DNA of 64,000 nucleotides from contig JAQOTA010000069.1 in NCBI GenBank assembly GCA_029532415.1, positions 2,356,001 to 2,420,000 of the forward strand, in the 5' to 3' direction. The notes beneath the pieces are model-generated. The model searched no databases, was not told the DNA's origin, and worked only from the letters and a program-made list of their open reading frames with translations. The DNA is from Marasmius tenuissimus. Taxonomy: Eukaryota > Basidiomycota > Agaricomycetes > Agaricales > Marasmiaceae. Both the position numbers and the translations under genes were made by a program. Of the stretch, positions 12,210 to 24,662 are shown in pieces. Numbering within the stretch: the first letter of the stretch is position 1; each line of letters begins with the position of its first letter.

Positions 12210-12478
12210 GATTGCAAGCGTGTCGCAGCTCAGGCCTTAATACCCGGCGGACGGAACGAGATGATAGAATGTAGACTGGCCAGCTGTAGCGTTCGGACTA
12301 GTAGCTTTTGTAAGTACAATCATTAAATACTACACTCAGACTTGGTAGCACAGTCTTCACGAAGGGCGATCCAAATTAGGAATACTCCTGATCAAGAAGA
12401 ACTTCCTATGAGTTCGACTGGTATAAAGAACCACGTCGTTCAGCTGCACGTTGCCTGCCTTGGGACAATCTTGCCGAC

Positions 12479-13381
12479 ATGATCAGCCCTCAAAGGATAG
12501 AAAACTCCCACTCCGCACCCTCCACCAGCGAAAGCAGACCCATGTCTGGCGTTAAGCGCAGCGGTACGCCTCTCCCAGACGTGAGTTTGTGACGCCTACC
12601 ATCCAAGCCTCGTACCTTACACCATATGACCAGGAACAGACAAGGGGGAAAAAAGTTCGGGTCGTTGAATATCAAGCAGAAACTGACTCGGAGCCAATCA
12701 ATAATCATTCCTCAGACATGGTCAAGGTGCGATTCTAGCTCGACAGGTTACAGGGCGAAAGTTCTGGGGTAATTCAATATCTTCAGCTCATAGTAGTGTC
12801 CAAAAAGGGGGACATGACGGAAGCGCCTGGGATAGAGGATCATGAGAGAGGAAAATGTACAAGTGAGTTCGTATAACGGTTCAATTCGAGCCTTGTTGGC
12901 AATGAGCTATGGAATTGACAAATGGCGGAATGACACAGTACCAGATCAAAACCTCAACGCCACCGCGGAAGTAGATGGAGTCTTCCGCAAAGATCGGGAA
13001 GACGTCGCGGGAGCGGATGGTGGCCGTACGCATGATGGTGACGACGAGAGGGAGGAACAAGACAACAACGAAGGAGAGGAACAAAGTTACGACGGTAACT
13101 CAGGTGAGCGATGGGACGATGACAGGCGTTGGGACTGGGACTGGCGTTGGGACTGGGATTGGCGGGATGATGATCCTTCGGGGCAAAGCAATGACTGGCC
13201 CGACTGGCTGGAAGAATTTGAGATAGACCCTGATCGAGACAATGACCGTTCGGTGTCCGAACGTGAATCAGGTCCTGAAGATCATGAAGAGGTGTGCGTA
13301 GAGGACAGTCTCTTCCACAACTACTTCGTTATGCCTGGTAGCCCGCACCAAGAAGGTGGCTTATATTTACAATCCAATTGA
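12479..13381 (+). CDS. Very acidic hypothetical protein with Trp-Asp repeats, about 237 aa
   Basis: Exons: 12479-12580, 12634-12726, 12787-12862, 12939-13381; introns of 53, 60 and 76 nt, GT-AG, in phase. The protein starts MISPQRIENS, has a small basic patch (TRGKKVRVVEY), then becomes strongly acidic. Residues about 135-190 alternate Asp/Glu with Trp and Arg, including two copies of an RRWDWDW-like unit coded by an 18-bp direct repeat. The acidic last third ends with a short hydrophobic stretch (SLFHNYFVMPG). No known domain, signal peptide or TM. Likely disordered; an acidic activation-type or chaperone-binding region is possible but is guesswork. It starts 270 bp from the start of the divergent MARVEL-like gene, so the two may share a promoter region. 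Confidence 0.6.
13125..13160 (+). repeat. 18-bp direct repeat inside the acidic gene
   Basis: Two copies of GGCGTTGGGACTGGGAYT in tandem, in frame, encoding the repeated Arg-Trp-Asp-Trp-Asp-Trp block. An expansion or contraction here would add or remove six residues without a frameshift. Confidence 0.85.
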
Positions 13382-15728
13382 ACTTCTACACAACGTATTA
13401 GCTAGAAAGACGTGTAGAACTCTTCTGTCGGCTCACCTGAGAGGTGAAAGCGTCATCTATTTCGTACCTCAGCCCAGCTCCGAGTTTTGACCAGTCATCA
13501 TGGGTGGCTGGCCTGACGTGGTGTCGCCAAATCGGGAGTGGGGACATTCTGAGGGAGCGGGCGAGCAGGTCAGATACCGCAGATAGAATGGCACAACCGA
13601 TAGTCGCTGCTAGTCTAGGCCGTATGTACCCCCCCTCTCTGAGGACTGGCGCGGACTTTGAAATTTGGGCGCTAGATGGGCGCGCCGATACTTGCCATAC
13701 CTGAGTAGATTAGATACCAGTGATAATCAAGCATTTTCTGACCTGGCAGGAGGATCAACAGGTATTCTCGACTTTGGGGGGACTTCGAGTTAAATAGGTC
13801 TCGGTGAATGTCAAAACATACCTATATAATATGATCTAGTCTTTACCATCGTGGTGTGAGTAGAAAGAGTCGATAAAGAGAGTGACATTGCCCATCGCCC
13901 TGTACGAATGCTAACGTAGGGCAGGGTGTTAAACGCCCAATGAGTGCCCGGACTTTCAAACTCCGCGCCAGTCCTCAGAGGGGGGGGTAGATACGGACCA
14001 GACTACATACAGGGAACGATTGTCTTCCCGGTATCGTCAGGATGGCGCGCGAGACTAAGTCGCTGCCCGGCTCCACAAAGACCGGCAAAAAGACGTTGCT
14101 GGAAGCTCATCATGATGCACATGCTTCAGGGCTCCAGGTTGTGCAAATTCCCTTTATGTGTAAGATGTAAGATGTAAGCTCATTGCACCCGCGGTCTCAC
14201 ATGGAACCCATGAGTAAGAGTCTCAGTATCCGTCCTCCAAGGCTACCAGCGGCTAAATTTCTTCAGCAGGATGACAGTACTATGAATTTGAATGTTCAAG
14301 ACTGGCAAAATTCACCTCGACAGGCAGGCACATAACTTGAAGAATGAGAACGGTAGGCTGATCTGCGAGTCATTCTGAGGTCAATGGAGTGCCTGCGGTG
14401 ACTGTGGATTCAGAATAAGTCCTTGGTAAGTTCTGATACCCAGGAGAGTATGGCGATCAGACGTTGATGCTGGCGAACCCTGAGGGTCACAGCCAGGTGA
14501 GGCGGGTTTGAACTTTGGGACGACTCCCACAAATCGATAATTCACAGAACGCACCACAATGTTGCAGCTACATGCTCATCCGAATAACACACCGTAGAAC
14601 TCTAGATGAGCTGGAGGTGATGTGGTCTACTTTAGGAACCTCCGGTAGCAAAAAGCAACATAGAAATCTGGATGTACATGAGCGCGTCCGTCGAAATCAG
14701 TCAACTTCACTCCATATGTGTCCCTAGGACCCTATCCCGTAGATTCATGCACCAATCGGCAGCCCTCTGATCTTGCCCTGGAATCGGAGACGCGACTGAT
14801 TTCCAAGCCTGCACGTAGTCCATGTATCTTGGGGTAAACGAGTGTAGATTCCAATTTGAGGACGTTCTGGCTAGTTATCGAGGGCCAAATCTGAGAAACA
14901 TGTTTCTGATTCATCTGGAGGCATAAAGCTTACCGAGAATCAGAGGTTGGCAATTACATACCACTCACATCTCCGAAATTTGAGTCTCCCCGCACACATT
15001 CCAGTCATTGAAGCTTGGAGCTCGACGGGTGGTGGTCATGCATCATCACCATACCCAATGAGGAGTCACTGGTCACTGCGCGTCACGTCGGGGTTTAGTA
15101 AAAGTATCGGCTTGGAGACAACTGATGAGTTGTGAAAGAGGACAGAGCACGAAACTGCATCGGCATGTCAATACATTACGCTCATTTAGACTCGTTTTTA
15201 TTGACAATTGGAACTCTGACCTTGTGGCGAGGTCTATCAAGTTCATGGCTCTACGTGATCCCCTCCGCCAATACAGCCTCTTGATCACATCCTGAGGAAT
15301 CACCGCTTGGAAAAGGTCGATATATTTCTGGAAGACGCGTCTACACCACTTAGTACTAGGTATTCCTTGATTTTTGATGGCCGTGAGAGGGAGCTTGTCG
15401 ATGGTATGGGAATGGGAAAATTGAGTCGCTAAGGACTCTTGACGTTGTTGTGCAGATGATTGAAGAAGATCAAATTATCACCGTACACCCGTTATCCTGA
15501 GGACTGAGGGTTGAGATAAATGCAAAGCTTTGAAGATCCGTTTCCAGAACCGTTGACAACAATGTCATCCAATGCGCCAGTCCTCTTTTGTTGTCTTGCT
15601 CGAGAAAGCTCATGGTTTGAGGCGGACGGGTTGCACATCTTGGAAGCAATGCCAGATTGTGATGTGGTGGTATTCGGACAAGGGATTGACGGGCGCTAAT
15701 GAGTGGAGCGGAGTTAGCTGGCGCTTGG
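13382..15728. other. Gene-poor DNA, nothing recognised
   Basis: Short frames (95 codons or fewer) on both strands, no consistent exon chain found, no clear repeat. Confidence 0.5.
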
Positions 15729-16125
15729 TACTGGGTTTTGCATAATAGCGTGAACATGCGAAAAAAATATTTTGCCTTACGTCACCCAGTCCGCCCTTCC
15801 TGCCACCCTGGCAACACGTCCTGCCAGGTCCTGCCGCTGGTGCTGGATACCTCAAGTGGCCTGCTTGGAATGAGCTTTTCGACTTCAATCATGAAAACTG
15901 GTTCTTTTCAGGTCTTGGTTAGCCTGATCACTCAAAATGAGGGTAAATGATCCTACTTGTGGATGTCAACAGTCCACATTGCAATCAGGGAGAGTTAGAG
16001 CCAATGCGGGACATCCCGGCGGAGGTCGAATTTTCGCGCTGCCAGAGTGGCAGGATGTGTCAGACCGGGTGATGTAAGGCAAAATATTTTTTTCGCGTGT
16101 TCACGCTATTATGCAAAAGGCAGTA
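15729..16125. mobile_element. MITE-like non-autonomous DNA transposon, about 397 bp
   Basis: The ends are long inverted repeats. The left end reads TACTGGGTTTTGCATAATAG and the right end is its near-perfect complement (TACTGCC then TTTTGCATAATAG on the other strand). Similarity continues inward through the GCGAAAAAAATATTTTGCC block and a TCCTGCCAC-CTGGCA block, giving terminal repeats of about 100 bp. There is no transposase frame inside, so it must depend on an enzyme from elsewhere. If the outermost TA on each side is the target duplication, it would be Tc1/mariner-type; that assignment is inference. Confidence 0.8.
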
Positions 16126-19100
16126 AGCACTCGGATACAATCATCATTGTATGATTCAATCCTGACGAACGAGTTCGATGTCGATGGTCTAGTTTTTCTT
16201 CCTCTCTTTTTGCTTTTGACCACAGCTATGACTTCAACGACTATAATCTCTCGCATATATTTTACGACTTGAATCAGGTACGCAGGTACTGCTATTTAAA
16301 TTTGAGCTTCGTACTTAAAGCTTCAAACAGTTTCAAGCTGTGGATCCAATATGGGCACGTGTATATCGAGATGAGAAATTTCTGTTGCAAATCGCTGGTG
16401 GATACACTTTTTGGAGGTTCTGATGGTCATCGCGCAGCTCATTGACGATCAAATCGTCAGTTTTTGTCGACAATGTGGTGGTGACTACCACAAGGACCAA
16501 ACCAAGTCAGTGATAAATCTTGGATAATACTCCTTTCGATGCTGGTAGAAGAGATTAAGTTTTACTATGAAGCTGGATAGCGGGAAAGGCTCGTTATGAA
16601 TGAATAGCGTGGGCCGTTCATTCTGACCCAGTTGGCAGCCTTCAACCTCGTCCTCTGGTAGTCATGCATGGAAAGAACAGAATGCATCATGATCATGGAC
16701 AAGCTCGATTTTGGTCACTTCCTTTGAGCTCGCGGGGATATATTTCCTTCCACCAACTCGAGGCCAAATTTTTGAAACATAATCACTATCCTCGATTCGA
16801 GGGCCGGCTTAGCTAGAAGCCTATAGCTACTAGAGGCCCTTGACCCTGACTCTCACAGAACCGGTCTGCAACAGTCCTCAAACCGGATACAGAAAGTCGA
16901 AGTGGGACTCTCACCAATCTGTTCGATTTGTTATGTCCCGACCTTTGTTTATATACATTTTGCGACACAAACACACCAATTCAGTGCGCCTCATCCCCGC
17001 CTTCGAAACTGGAAGGCCTCTAGTTGACTCTCAGTCGGCCACTACTGTTGAAGGAAAGGGGCCGTTGGAGCACAGTCGAGGGTATCTGGGAGGATATTCC
17101 CATTCCAGCTGTGTAGTCCACATGCAGACAACTCTTTGTTTCTTGACGAGAAGGCTTAGGAGCTGGGCGAGGAGCAGGGGATCAAATACATGGCTGAAAC
17201 GACTGGAGTCGTGGTTGCTGGTGTACCTCCATTCCCAGTCTAAATCACGCTCAATTCAATCATTTTCGGCGGCTATGTGCTCGGGAGCAGCTTGTCGTCT
17301 CCTTGGATGCTACCCTTTCGACTCTCCTCACCTTTCGCCCGCTCGTTACACTGCAATAGATTCAATTCAAGTCTGATAGGCAGCATGGCGACCTATAACG
17401 GTAGGTACTGTATGGTCCAGTGTGGAGGCCGACCTCACTGACAACATGTATACACCATGTTCGTTACCCTCCAAAGTGGCTTGTAATACCTGCTGAAGTT
17501 TTGTGCTGATGACTGCCCCAGTCGTCCGATACTAAATCCATTCGATGGTATGTGAGTACTCGAGTCCTCGCGAGACCCAATGTGGTCAGATTGGAGCTCG
17601 TCACAGGGCGGGTGTAAGGATGGATTGTAGGATTAGTATGCTTGTCATTTCTATAAATGGCCACAATGGAGTGGACGAGATAATATAGTTGTGGACATGG
17701 CAAACACGTCTTTGAGGGTGTGATAACATAAGGATGCCTGCAATAGCTTCAAGGTTGTGAGGCTCAGGTGACTCAGACTGCTGACAGACGCCCAGACGGC
17801 CTGGACAGCGGCTCAGACTACCGGATTCCCAGGCTTTCTAAATTCTGGCTTTTAAGTTTCCTGTGACACGTCATGCCGCACATCACACAGCCCGGGCCAA
17901 GGCCTGAGTATCTTTCTTTATAATTCCGTTTCAACTTTCCATTCAAGCCCAGGAAAAAGTCTGTCTGACCCTGTCGAACGTCATTGCGTCTCATTGGACT
18001 TTCCCCTTACTCGATGAGACCGACTGACACTCAACCACACGAGAATATTTGCACTAACGCAATACAACATTCAGACGATATCTGGTGTCATTGAAGGAAG
18101 CCAAAACTAATCTCATCCCATCGGGTAGGATCCCCTGATATTGCCGAATCCTGTTCATTCCATTAGGTTTTCATTCACTTCATTCTAGCTCGATGGGATT
18201 CGATATCATGATACATTTTCATTCATGTGAGACTATGAATACAGCAGAGGTACCAATTACAATACCCCAAGTACACAATACCAGAGGCATCCGGCGCTCG
18301 CTGAGTCCATACTGCAGAGGTGTTCACCTTATAGGCTTGGTACCGATGGGAATACCAGTACCACAAAGGAAAATAAGTACAAAAGTGAGCAGACAGATTG
18401 TGAATGAGAGGAAAATACATACAGAGAGTCGTCAATAAACATATTTCGGAGTCCCTCGCTCATTTGAGATTTGTCATTGCGAGTGTGCTGTAGCGGAGGA
18501 AATTCAGCCTCAACACATGTGTACGGTATAGAAAAAGCTTGATGTACCTTTTCATGAGCGGAAATCGAATAGTTGTACGCGCTGAAATGAGATGACAATG
18601 GTTTACAACGGAATCAGAAACGATAATGAGTGCATGGACTTGCGGTACGCACCAGAAATGATACAACAACCTCTCTCTCAACTGCCTCCGGTACTCTGTC
18701 CGTCTGTGCGCAAGCGGTTGAGGCAAAATTGAGCTTGTTGAGGTGCTGCTTGCAGCCAACGAACCTGGAGGGTATGTCACACATAAGCGACAAGTGGAGC
18801 AAGAGGGATGAAAGAAATGCATTGTCAACACAGCAAATGGTGGCCAGCCGTTTGTTGAGTTGACGATACGGTGAGCTGGATGTCGTGGCAGGAGGGAAAC
18901 CTAGTTATAGGGGCGCTGAGTCAGTCCGCGGGCCAAACTCGTACCCCAAAGTCTCGGTCCCCAAAGTCTTGAATCCAATCATTCTGTAATCGATGTTGTG
19001 CCTACAAACTCAACGCCTTGTTTGCCCTGCGAGTAAAAAGGTGTAGGTAAGAGCCAGACTAGTCTCTAGAGAAACTCACCGTTGTAATACACCCTGTGGT

Positions 19101-20149
19101 CAACTTTTAACTCGAGTGGTACTTTATCAAGATATGGCCTAGCGGAGAAAAGGAATTACACTGAGTTGAGCAACAGCTCAAGCGATTGAGTGAATCGAAA
19201 TTGTACTTATGAATTCGAGAAATGAGAGCAGCCGCAAATATTGTATCGTCTTCTGGTGTGTAGTCGCGTCACGTCGAGTTCGGAATGTCATTGATGGGAG
19301 AAAAGATTATCGAAGTCGAAATGAATCATTCAGAAGAAAGACAGATCTATTCGAACTGTTCGAATGATGACTTTGTATGAGACCAGACCAGATCTCACAT
19401 AGTCGCCTCGATGAGACCCGATGACATCCGACAGGCCGAGACGGACTTTTTCCTGGGATTCAAGTACGACCAGGGTCCAGACAGATAGCCAACATTGACG
19501 AGCTCACCGAGCGTTATATTTACAAGTGGCCTGTTCTTATTCCAATAAATTCACGCTCAGCTTATACCAATACGAGTGTACGTCGAACAAACATCGAGCG
19601 GCGGACGCAGGTATCCAACTAAAACCATTCAACAGTGTGAGTCTTGTAGCCCCACTCTTCATCTAGCCAAAGTGAGTTGTTGATACGTTCGCAGCACCGA
19701 ACAATGGCTGGGAAGATGGTAGTGGTGAATTCTGTTCATGATGAGCCGGCATGACACCTAGTGCAGAGGACTACAACATGGCTACACTACTACTTACCAG
19801 AGAGGAGTTTAGAGAGGTTAGAGGCGAGACGTAGAAGCTCAAGCACACTGTAGATTCAGATAGAGAACTACGAGCTTATATACATGTAGAGCCTATAGTG
19901 AATACCATATAAGGACGATAATAGAAATTGTACATATGATCATAAGTAGAAATGATAAATGGAACAATAGTCCCGCATAATATGATGGCGGGAAGTATGA
20001 ACCGGGACTTCGGATATACCGGGATCTAATAATAGTCCACGGATTCAACAGCTCACATTCTGAATACCTATGTACAGACTACCAGATGATGACTAGTATG
20101 TGGTCCAAAAATGCCTGTTGGGATCATCGATCCCCCCCTGCGATTTTGG
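16126..20149. other. Gene-poor DNA with uncertain exons near 18.2-18.9 kb
   Basis: A 178-codon open frame on the plus strand at 16840-17376 has no recognisable motif and no splice support. On the minus strand between about 18.9 and 18.2 kb several short frames can be linked by plausible introns (for example around AYNYSISAHEK and MSEGLRNMFIDD), but I could not build a full gene. A dispersed repeat copy lies at 17757-17850. The rest is featureless to my reading. Confidence 0.4.
17757..17850 (+). repeat. Dispersed CTCAGAC-rich repeat, copy 1
   Basis: About 90 bp containing repeated CTCAGAC and CAGACGCCCAGACGGCC motifs. A clear reverse-complement copy is at 22681-22765 and a weaker forward copy at 23830-23920. 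No coding frame. Confidence 0.75.
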
Positions 20150-20886
20150 AGCTGTTCTCTGGAACGTTCGCGCACAGTAAATAGTCACACGGCTTGGGCC
20201 GTGACTTTTGCACCACATAGCTGGCCTGTGGTTCCTCGAGTCGCCAGGTCACCGTTGTTCACGACAGGTAAGTGGTCTACTCGAGTGTCAATTGCTGGCC
20301 GTCCACGACGCTACAGAGCAGGAAGTGTAAAAACGCGTCAGTTCACACAGACCCAGATAGTAGAGAAAAGATCCGTACTTTTGCACGACGGAGCTTCCGG
20401 ATCCACCACCTTCTGCATTCTTCATGAGAATAGAACGTGTTCGGCTCGTGAACAGAGCTCAAGTATTTGTACTTACGCGTGGCCGTCCTTGAAGAGAAAC
20501 AGAGTTGGGAGATCAAGAACCAGCTATATTACTCATACCAAGGTCAATCAATACGGGCAACTTTGCCAACGTACTTGGTTCCATGGTTATTGTAACCCTC
20601 ATTCAGGGATATATATCTTCCTCCAGCGACCACACACGAACATTGCGACTATCGAAATCTGGGTGAGAAACCAAGTTAGTAATCATCGCTGAGCGGCCAA
20701 GCTCGTTTGATACTCGCGAGAGGCGGATGATACTGACGTCCAACTATAAGGGCAGGAATCAGCCACGGAACATGGATCGCACATCGACCGCTACTGACTT
20801 GTCTTTGTACTTTGAATGCCTAAAAGCGATCGTTCTTCTTCTTCTTCAAACCATTTTTTCGCCTGCGCGACTTGAGTAGCGTATCG
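20150..20886 (-). pseudogene. Decayed two-repeat Myb paralogue
   Basis: Read on the minus strand, this aligns along its length, introns included, with the intact Myb gene at 29.9 kb. Recognisable pieces are the first repeat start (KWFEEEEERSLLGI), the intron following it, the RVWSLEEDI start of repeat 2, its second half (WFLISQLCFSSRTA ... RRWWIRKLRRAK) and part of the linker (RPAIDTRVDHLPVV). Repeat 1 has lost its frame, repeat 2 has a stop soon after EEDI, and the linker ends in a stop after TAQAV; the coiled-coil region is absent. It keeps both repeats, so it derives from the two-repeat form and not from the single-repeat gene at 8.3 kb. Confidence 0.85.
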
Positions 20887-22680
20887 TTAGAGTGGATTGT
20901 GAGTCCGGCAAGCTGATATGAGGAGGTATTTGGGTAGCGATAGTGAGATTAGGATGATTGGGGTGTAGTCCGTTTTTTGACGCTCGACTGACCATGTTCA
21001 TCAGCAAAATACCCAAACAGTTGTAAGGCCATTTCATACCTCAATACCCGTTAGGTAGTACGAAACCCGCTGTACCTGGTTGCGAGCAGGAACGAACTAT
21101 ATAACAGTATTAAAACTTTTCCGAAATCTGGAAAAAGAGCAAGAATCCGTGAGCACGAAACCAGTAGAAAATAACAAATTCGAGTACCTTCTAACAAGTA
21201 TTGAGGATGATACTGAAGAGCGAAGCTTGCTGCAAGTTGCGCAGAACGCACCGGGTTTCGAGAGGTTTTAACCAGTTTCAGGCAGATTGCCGGATAGGGG
21301 AGGTCGCGGCAAATAGCAGAGGGTATTACGGGTACCATCGGATGGTAGAGAAAGTAACGGATAATGGGGAAGGTCATAAATTGTAGGAGGTGTAATGAAG
21401 AGTGGGTATATCATTGGAATTACAGGACCAGGACTCATAGGTAGCGCAGCTAGCCAGGCATGATACCAAACTCACGGCTTCCACGCTGGATATGGAGTGA
21501 TGAAACAGGATTGTCATTATAATAACATGTACATACACCACAGAATACATAGCAAGAATACGTGAAATTGAGACAGAGGGGTCATACATCATCAACTTCA
21601 ATACAACGGCAGTGACAGAGATAAGCACTCGTGAAGCTGATAAGGAGCTAGATGGGGAACATACCAGATAATGAGTTGCAAGAACGTGAACAGTAAACCT
21701 GAAAGGCAGTATGTCCCTTGTTGTATGGCGTCTGGTGGACGTTGAACCCGAGTCTTGACTCACTACATTCAACAGTGGTCTGCATTCTGTATTCCTATAG
21801 AAGTGTATCAAGACTTCATGCCACTGTAATGAGTAGAAGCGAATACGCACACAATATAGTGCATATATGCGCCTAAATGATGCACGAGAGCGGCAAATCT
21901 AAATATGGTCGAAGCGGAAAATCAGCAGCACGACGATGGGGATGAAAGGGCAAACTCACATATCTGTGCATCCCATGTTCAGTTTGTTGGTAGTAGGTAC
22001 TAAGAAATGCGAGGCTCAATCAGTATACAAAAGGCGACTGACAAACAGGTGAACACATGCCTGAATGCAATTCCTCATGGTTGTGATCAGAGAAACAGGA
22101 TGGGCAACGGAGACAACATGTTGAGTAGCTGGTCGTGCAAAACAAATATAATAGACAGTGAGGGGACGGGTGAATCGGTGGTGATGGGGGAAGGGAAAAA
22201 GATGGGATTGATCATTTGAAAAGTGTCGCGTTTATATATCCTCGAGGTGGTCTGTGCGCCTTTGTGATAACGGTCAAAAGGTTGGGATGATGACGTCGGT
22301 GACGATGTATGGAAGTCATAAAACCAGAAAACTAGATCATAATGACATTACAAGTCGTCAGTACAACTACAGGAATGAAAAACCACAATGTTGTACGCAC
22401 CTGGACCACAAATCTATTTCATCCCACTAGGTATAAGGCTGAACAGTCTTCTCAGTTTTGGGTGAGGGTTATCGATTGTCGAATCCATGAGTAAAAATTC
22501 AGAGGAGATTGAGCGATGATAATGCTGGTTGAGAGTCAAGAGGGGAAAAGGTTTTGACGCGCGGACAGGCCAGGGATATATTTGAGACTCCGACAAGAAT
22601 CCAGCGCAAGCGCCCCGAGGGCACGTGCGTTCGGTTGTTGCCGGGACACCTACTCCGGTACTCACACTGGTTCAAGTTGG

Positions 22681-22765
22681 CACGATGGCTCCAGAAAGCC
22701 CGGGAAACCGGGAGTCTGAGTCACCGTCCGGGCCGTCTGGGCGTCTGTGCCGTCTGAGTCCCTCA
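22681..22765 (-). repeat. Dispersed CTCAGAC-rich repeat, copy 2 (inverted)
   Basis: Its reverse complement matches 17757-17850 over about 85 bp, sharing GACTCAGAC, the exact block CAGACGCCCAGACGGCC and the GGCTTTCT end. Confidence 0.75.
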
Positions 22766-23829
22766 GTTCGCGATGTTGAAACTGTTACAGACGTCCTACC
22801 TCACGCTCTTCAAGAGCCTGGTCTGCTGTTCTCAGCTCTGTATGCTCTATTCTCGCTATCCACATTATTTTTGGAAGCATCAAGCACGAATCTGTAGTAT
22901 GTACCGTATTCCTGCAATTTACCCTCCACCAAGCCCACCTGACAACAACCTTAACTCTGAACCCTACGCTGCTTCTTGCGTGCCGTCGCACACATTTGCT
23001 GTTGGGCGATCGGCAGTACTGAGTGTTGTTGCATTTTCGAGAGTTCAAACCGCCCTGGAAACGAAGTTAAGTGGATTGCGAGGATATTGAACGTAGTGAA
23101 GCACCGTTGTAGGCAGCTAGAGCACCGTGCCATCTATCAGACTCAAAACGATAGTGCCTGTTTCTAACTTCTCAATATTCCAGAGATTCATTGTGAACCA
23201 GATGCCGTTCTTCGAGGAAGGGCGGGTGGTGAGTCGTGACTCAATTGAAGGGAATTCAGAGACCGTCGGAGGGGTCGTATAGGTGGAGGTAAGGCTCGTT
23301 TGATACACTGTCGGGTTTTGAGAGCAACGGATCTGATAGAACTGGTTACGCACTGCTCTGATTCTCGTAGATTGTCAAAGAAACAAGCGCACCGGCAACG
23401 AGCTGATACAGGATCTTTGTGCTCCTCTGCGGCTTACCCTTGCTCTGCCCTTTTCTACAACTCGTCAACTTTCTCCAAGCCAATCACCCCACTGAATGCC
23501 CAATCATTCTACCATATTCGAATGTTCGAGTATGACTTCATCCAACAAGACTTGTCGATTGAACGAGTATATTCCCAGCGGATAGTACGTGTAGCTAGCT
23601 GGATCTCGACATGCAGAATGCGCAAGTAGCAAAGGTAGCCCCTAGTTGTATGTTGTAGACTCTTTACTGGAGAATGATCGAGCAGTGAAGAGGTGTCGAG
23701 GGCAGTATCAAGGTCCTGCAGGTGAGTGAAGGAAGCAGTCACTGACAATTTACAAAAACTTGAAAAAGGCCCAGGGAAATTCACGCACGTCGATATATCA
23801 TGTGACGGTGTACGGCGCTTAGAGCTTAG

Positions 23830-23920
23830 AGGCCCAGACACAGGGCTCAGACTCAGGCTCAGACTCAGACTGATTGGCTCAGACTACGTGACTCAGACTC
23901 CTGGATTCCTGGTCGCTCTC
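23830..23920 (+). repeat. Dispersed CTCAGAC-rich repeat, copy 3 (partial)
   Basis: Contains five CTCAGACT-type units and a final ACTCCTGGATTCCTGG that matches the middle and end of the other copies. It has expanded in the CTCAGAC motif and lost the CAGACGCCC core. Confidence 0.6.
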
Positions 23921-24360
23921 GATGGCTCCAATCAAACCCACTCGTCCACAGTCCTCACTTAGGCGGATAGAATACACATGGAACCCCTAGATATCATTTC
24001 CAACATCTTTTGGACAATTATCATTGCTCAATCCCTTGACAACATGTTAAAATCCTTCAAAATGAGGACCCCCGAAACCAGTCACAACGCCTTTCGCTCG
24101 TCATGACGAGTTCGGTAGGGCACAACCCCGGATATGGTTTTTGGGGGTTCTAACGGGTTTTGGGTAAGTTTCAACCATATCCTAACTGCGGTCTGATACT
24201 CTTACAGCCACCCGCAATCGTGTAAACGCGTTGCGGGACTTGTACCAAGGCACAACACTCTTCAAATTCACTACTATCGGATCGGCATATTTTACTTACG
24301 CCGATCCGTTGTACCTAGGTCTCAACCTTTCCGGTATTTTGCTGATGTTTCAAGTTCAAA

Positions 24361-24662
24361 AGTAGACTTCCATTATAGGAGAACGGATAGACTTTCGACT
24401 TGTGGGCGAATACGACTTTCCAAAAGTGGAGGTATGATCATGGTTGCGAGATGCTGGCGTAACCCGGGTTGACTCCCAAAACAAACAAACACGGATGTCC
24501 ACAATTGGCGACACATCCAATTCATAGATAATGTCGGTAATTAAGACTAATACGGCCCAGAGCAATCGTGCACCCTTGGTCCCTAAGTATCAGAACGCCT
24601 TTATCAGTGAATGTGAGGGCGGTTTGTCCGTCCAAACATGGAGAATCGTACAATCCGAACGA
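24361..24662 (-). repeat. Diverged inverted repeat, partner at 29.54-29.85 kb
   Basis: The reverse complement of this block resembles 29540-29850. Matching stretches include GTGAGGGCGGTYTG, CCGTCCAAACRTGGAGAA and a block around ACCCGGGTTGACTYCC and CATGATCATGGTTGCGAGAT. It has no coding frame. It may be a worn transposon end or a duplicated promoter region of the Myb gene. Confidence 0.7.

Larger units (their letters stand above)
20887..24360. other. Gene-poor DNA with dispersed repeats
   Basis: Many small frames, mostly minus strand near 21.4-21.9 and 22.4-22.7 kb, without a convincing gene model. Two copies of the CTCAGAC-rich repeat are here. A 14-bp perfect palindrome (CTCGTCATGACGAG) lies near 24.1 kb. 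Confidence 0.45.

Noticed and set aside
16840..17376. 178-codon plus-strand open frame
   Set aside because: No recognisable domain and no splice context; another frame in the same place looks equally protein-like, so neither is trusted.
20111..20692. 193-codon plus-strand open frame
   Set aside because: It is the antisense of the decayed Myb pseudogene; the similarity to the Myb genes is only on the minus strand.
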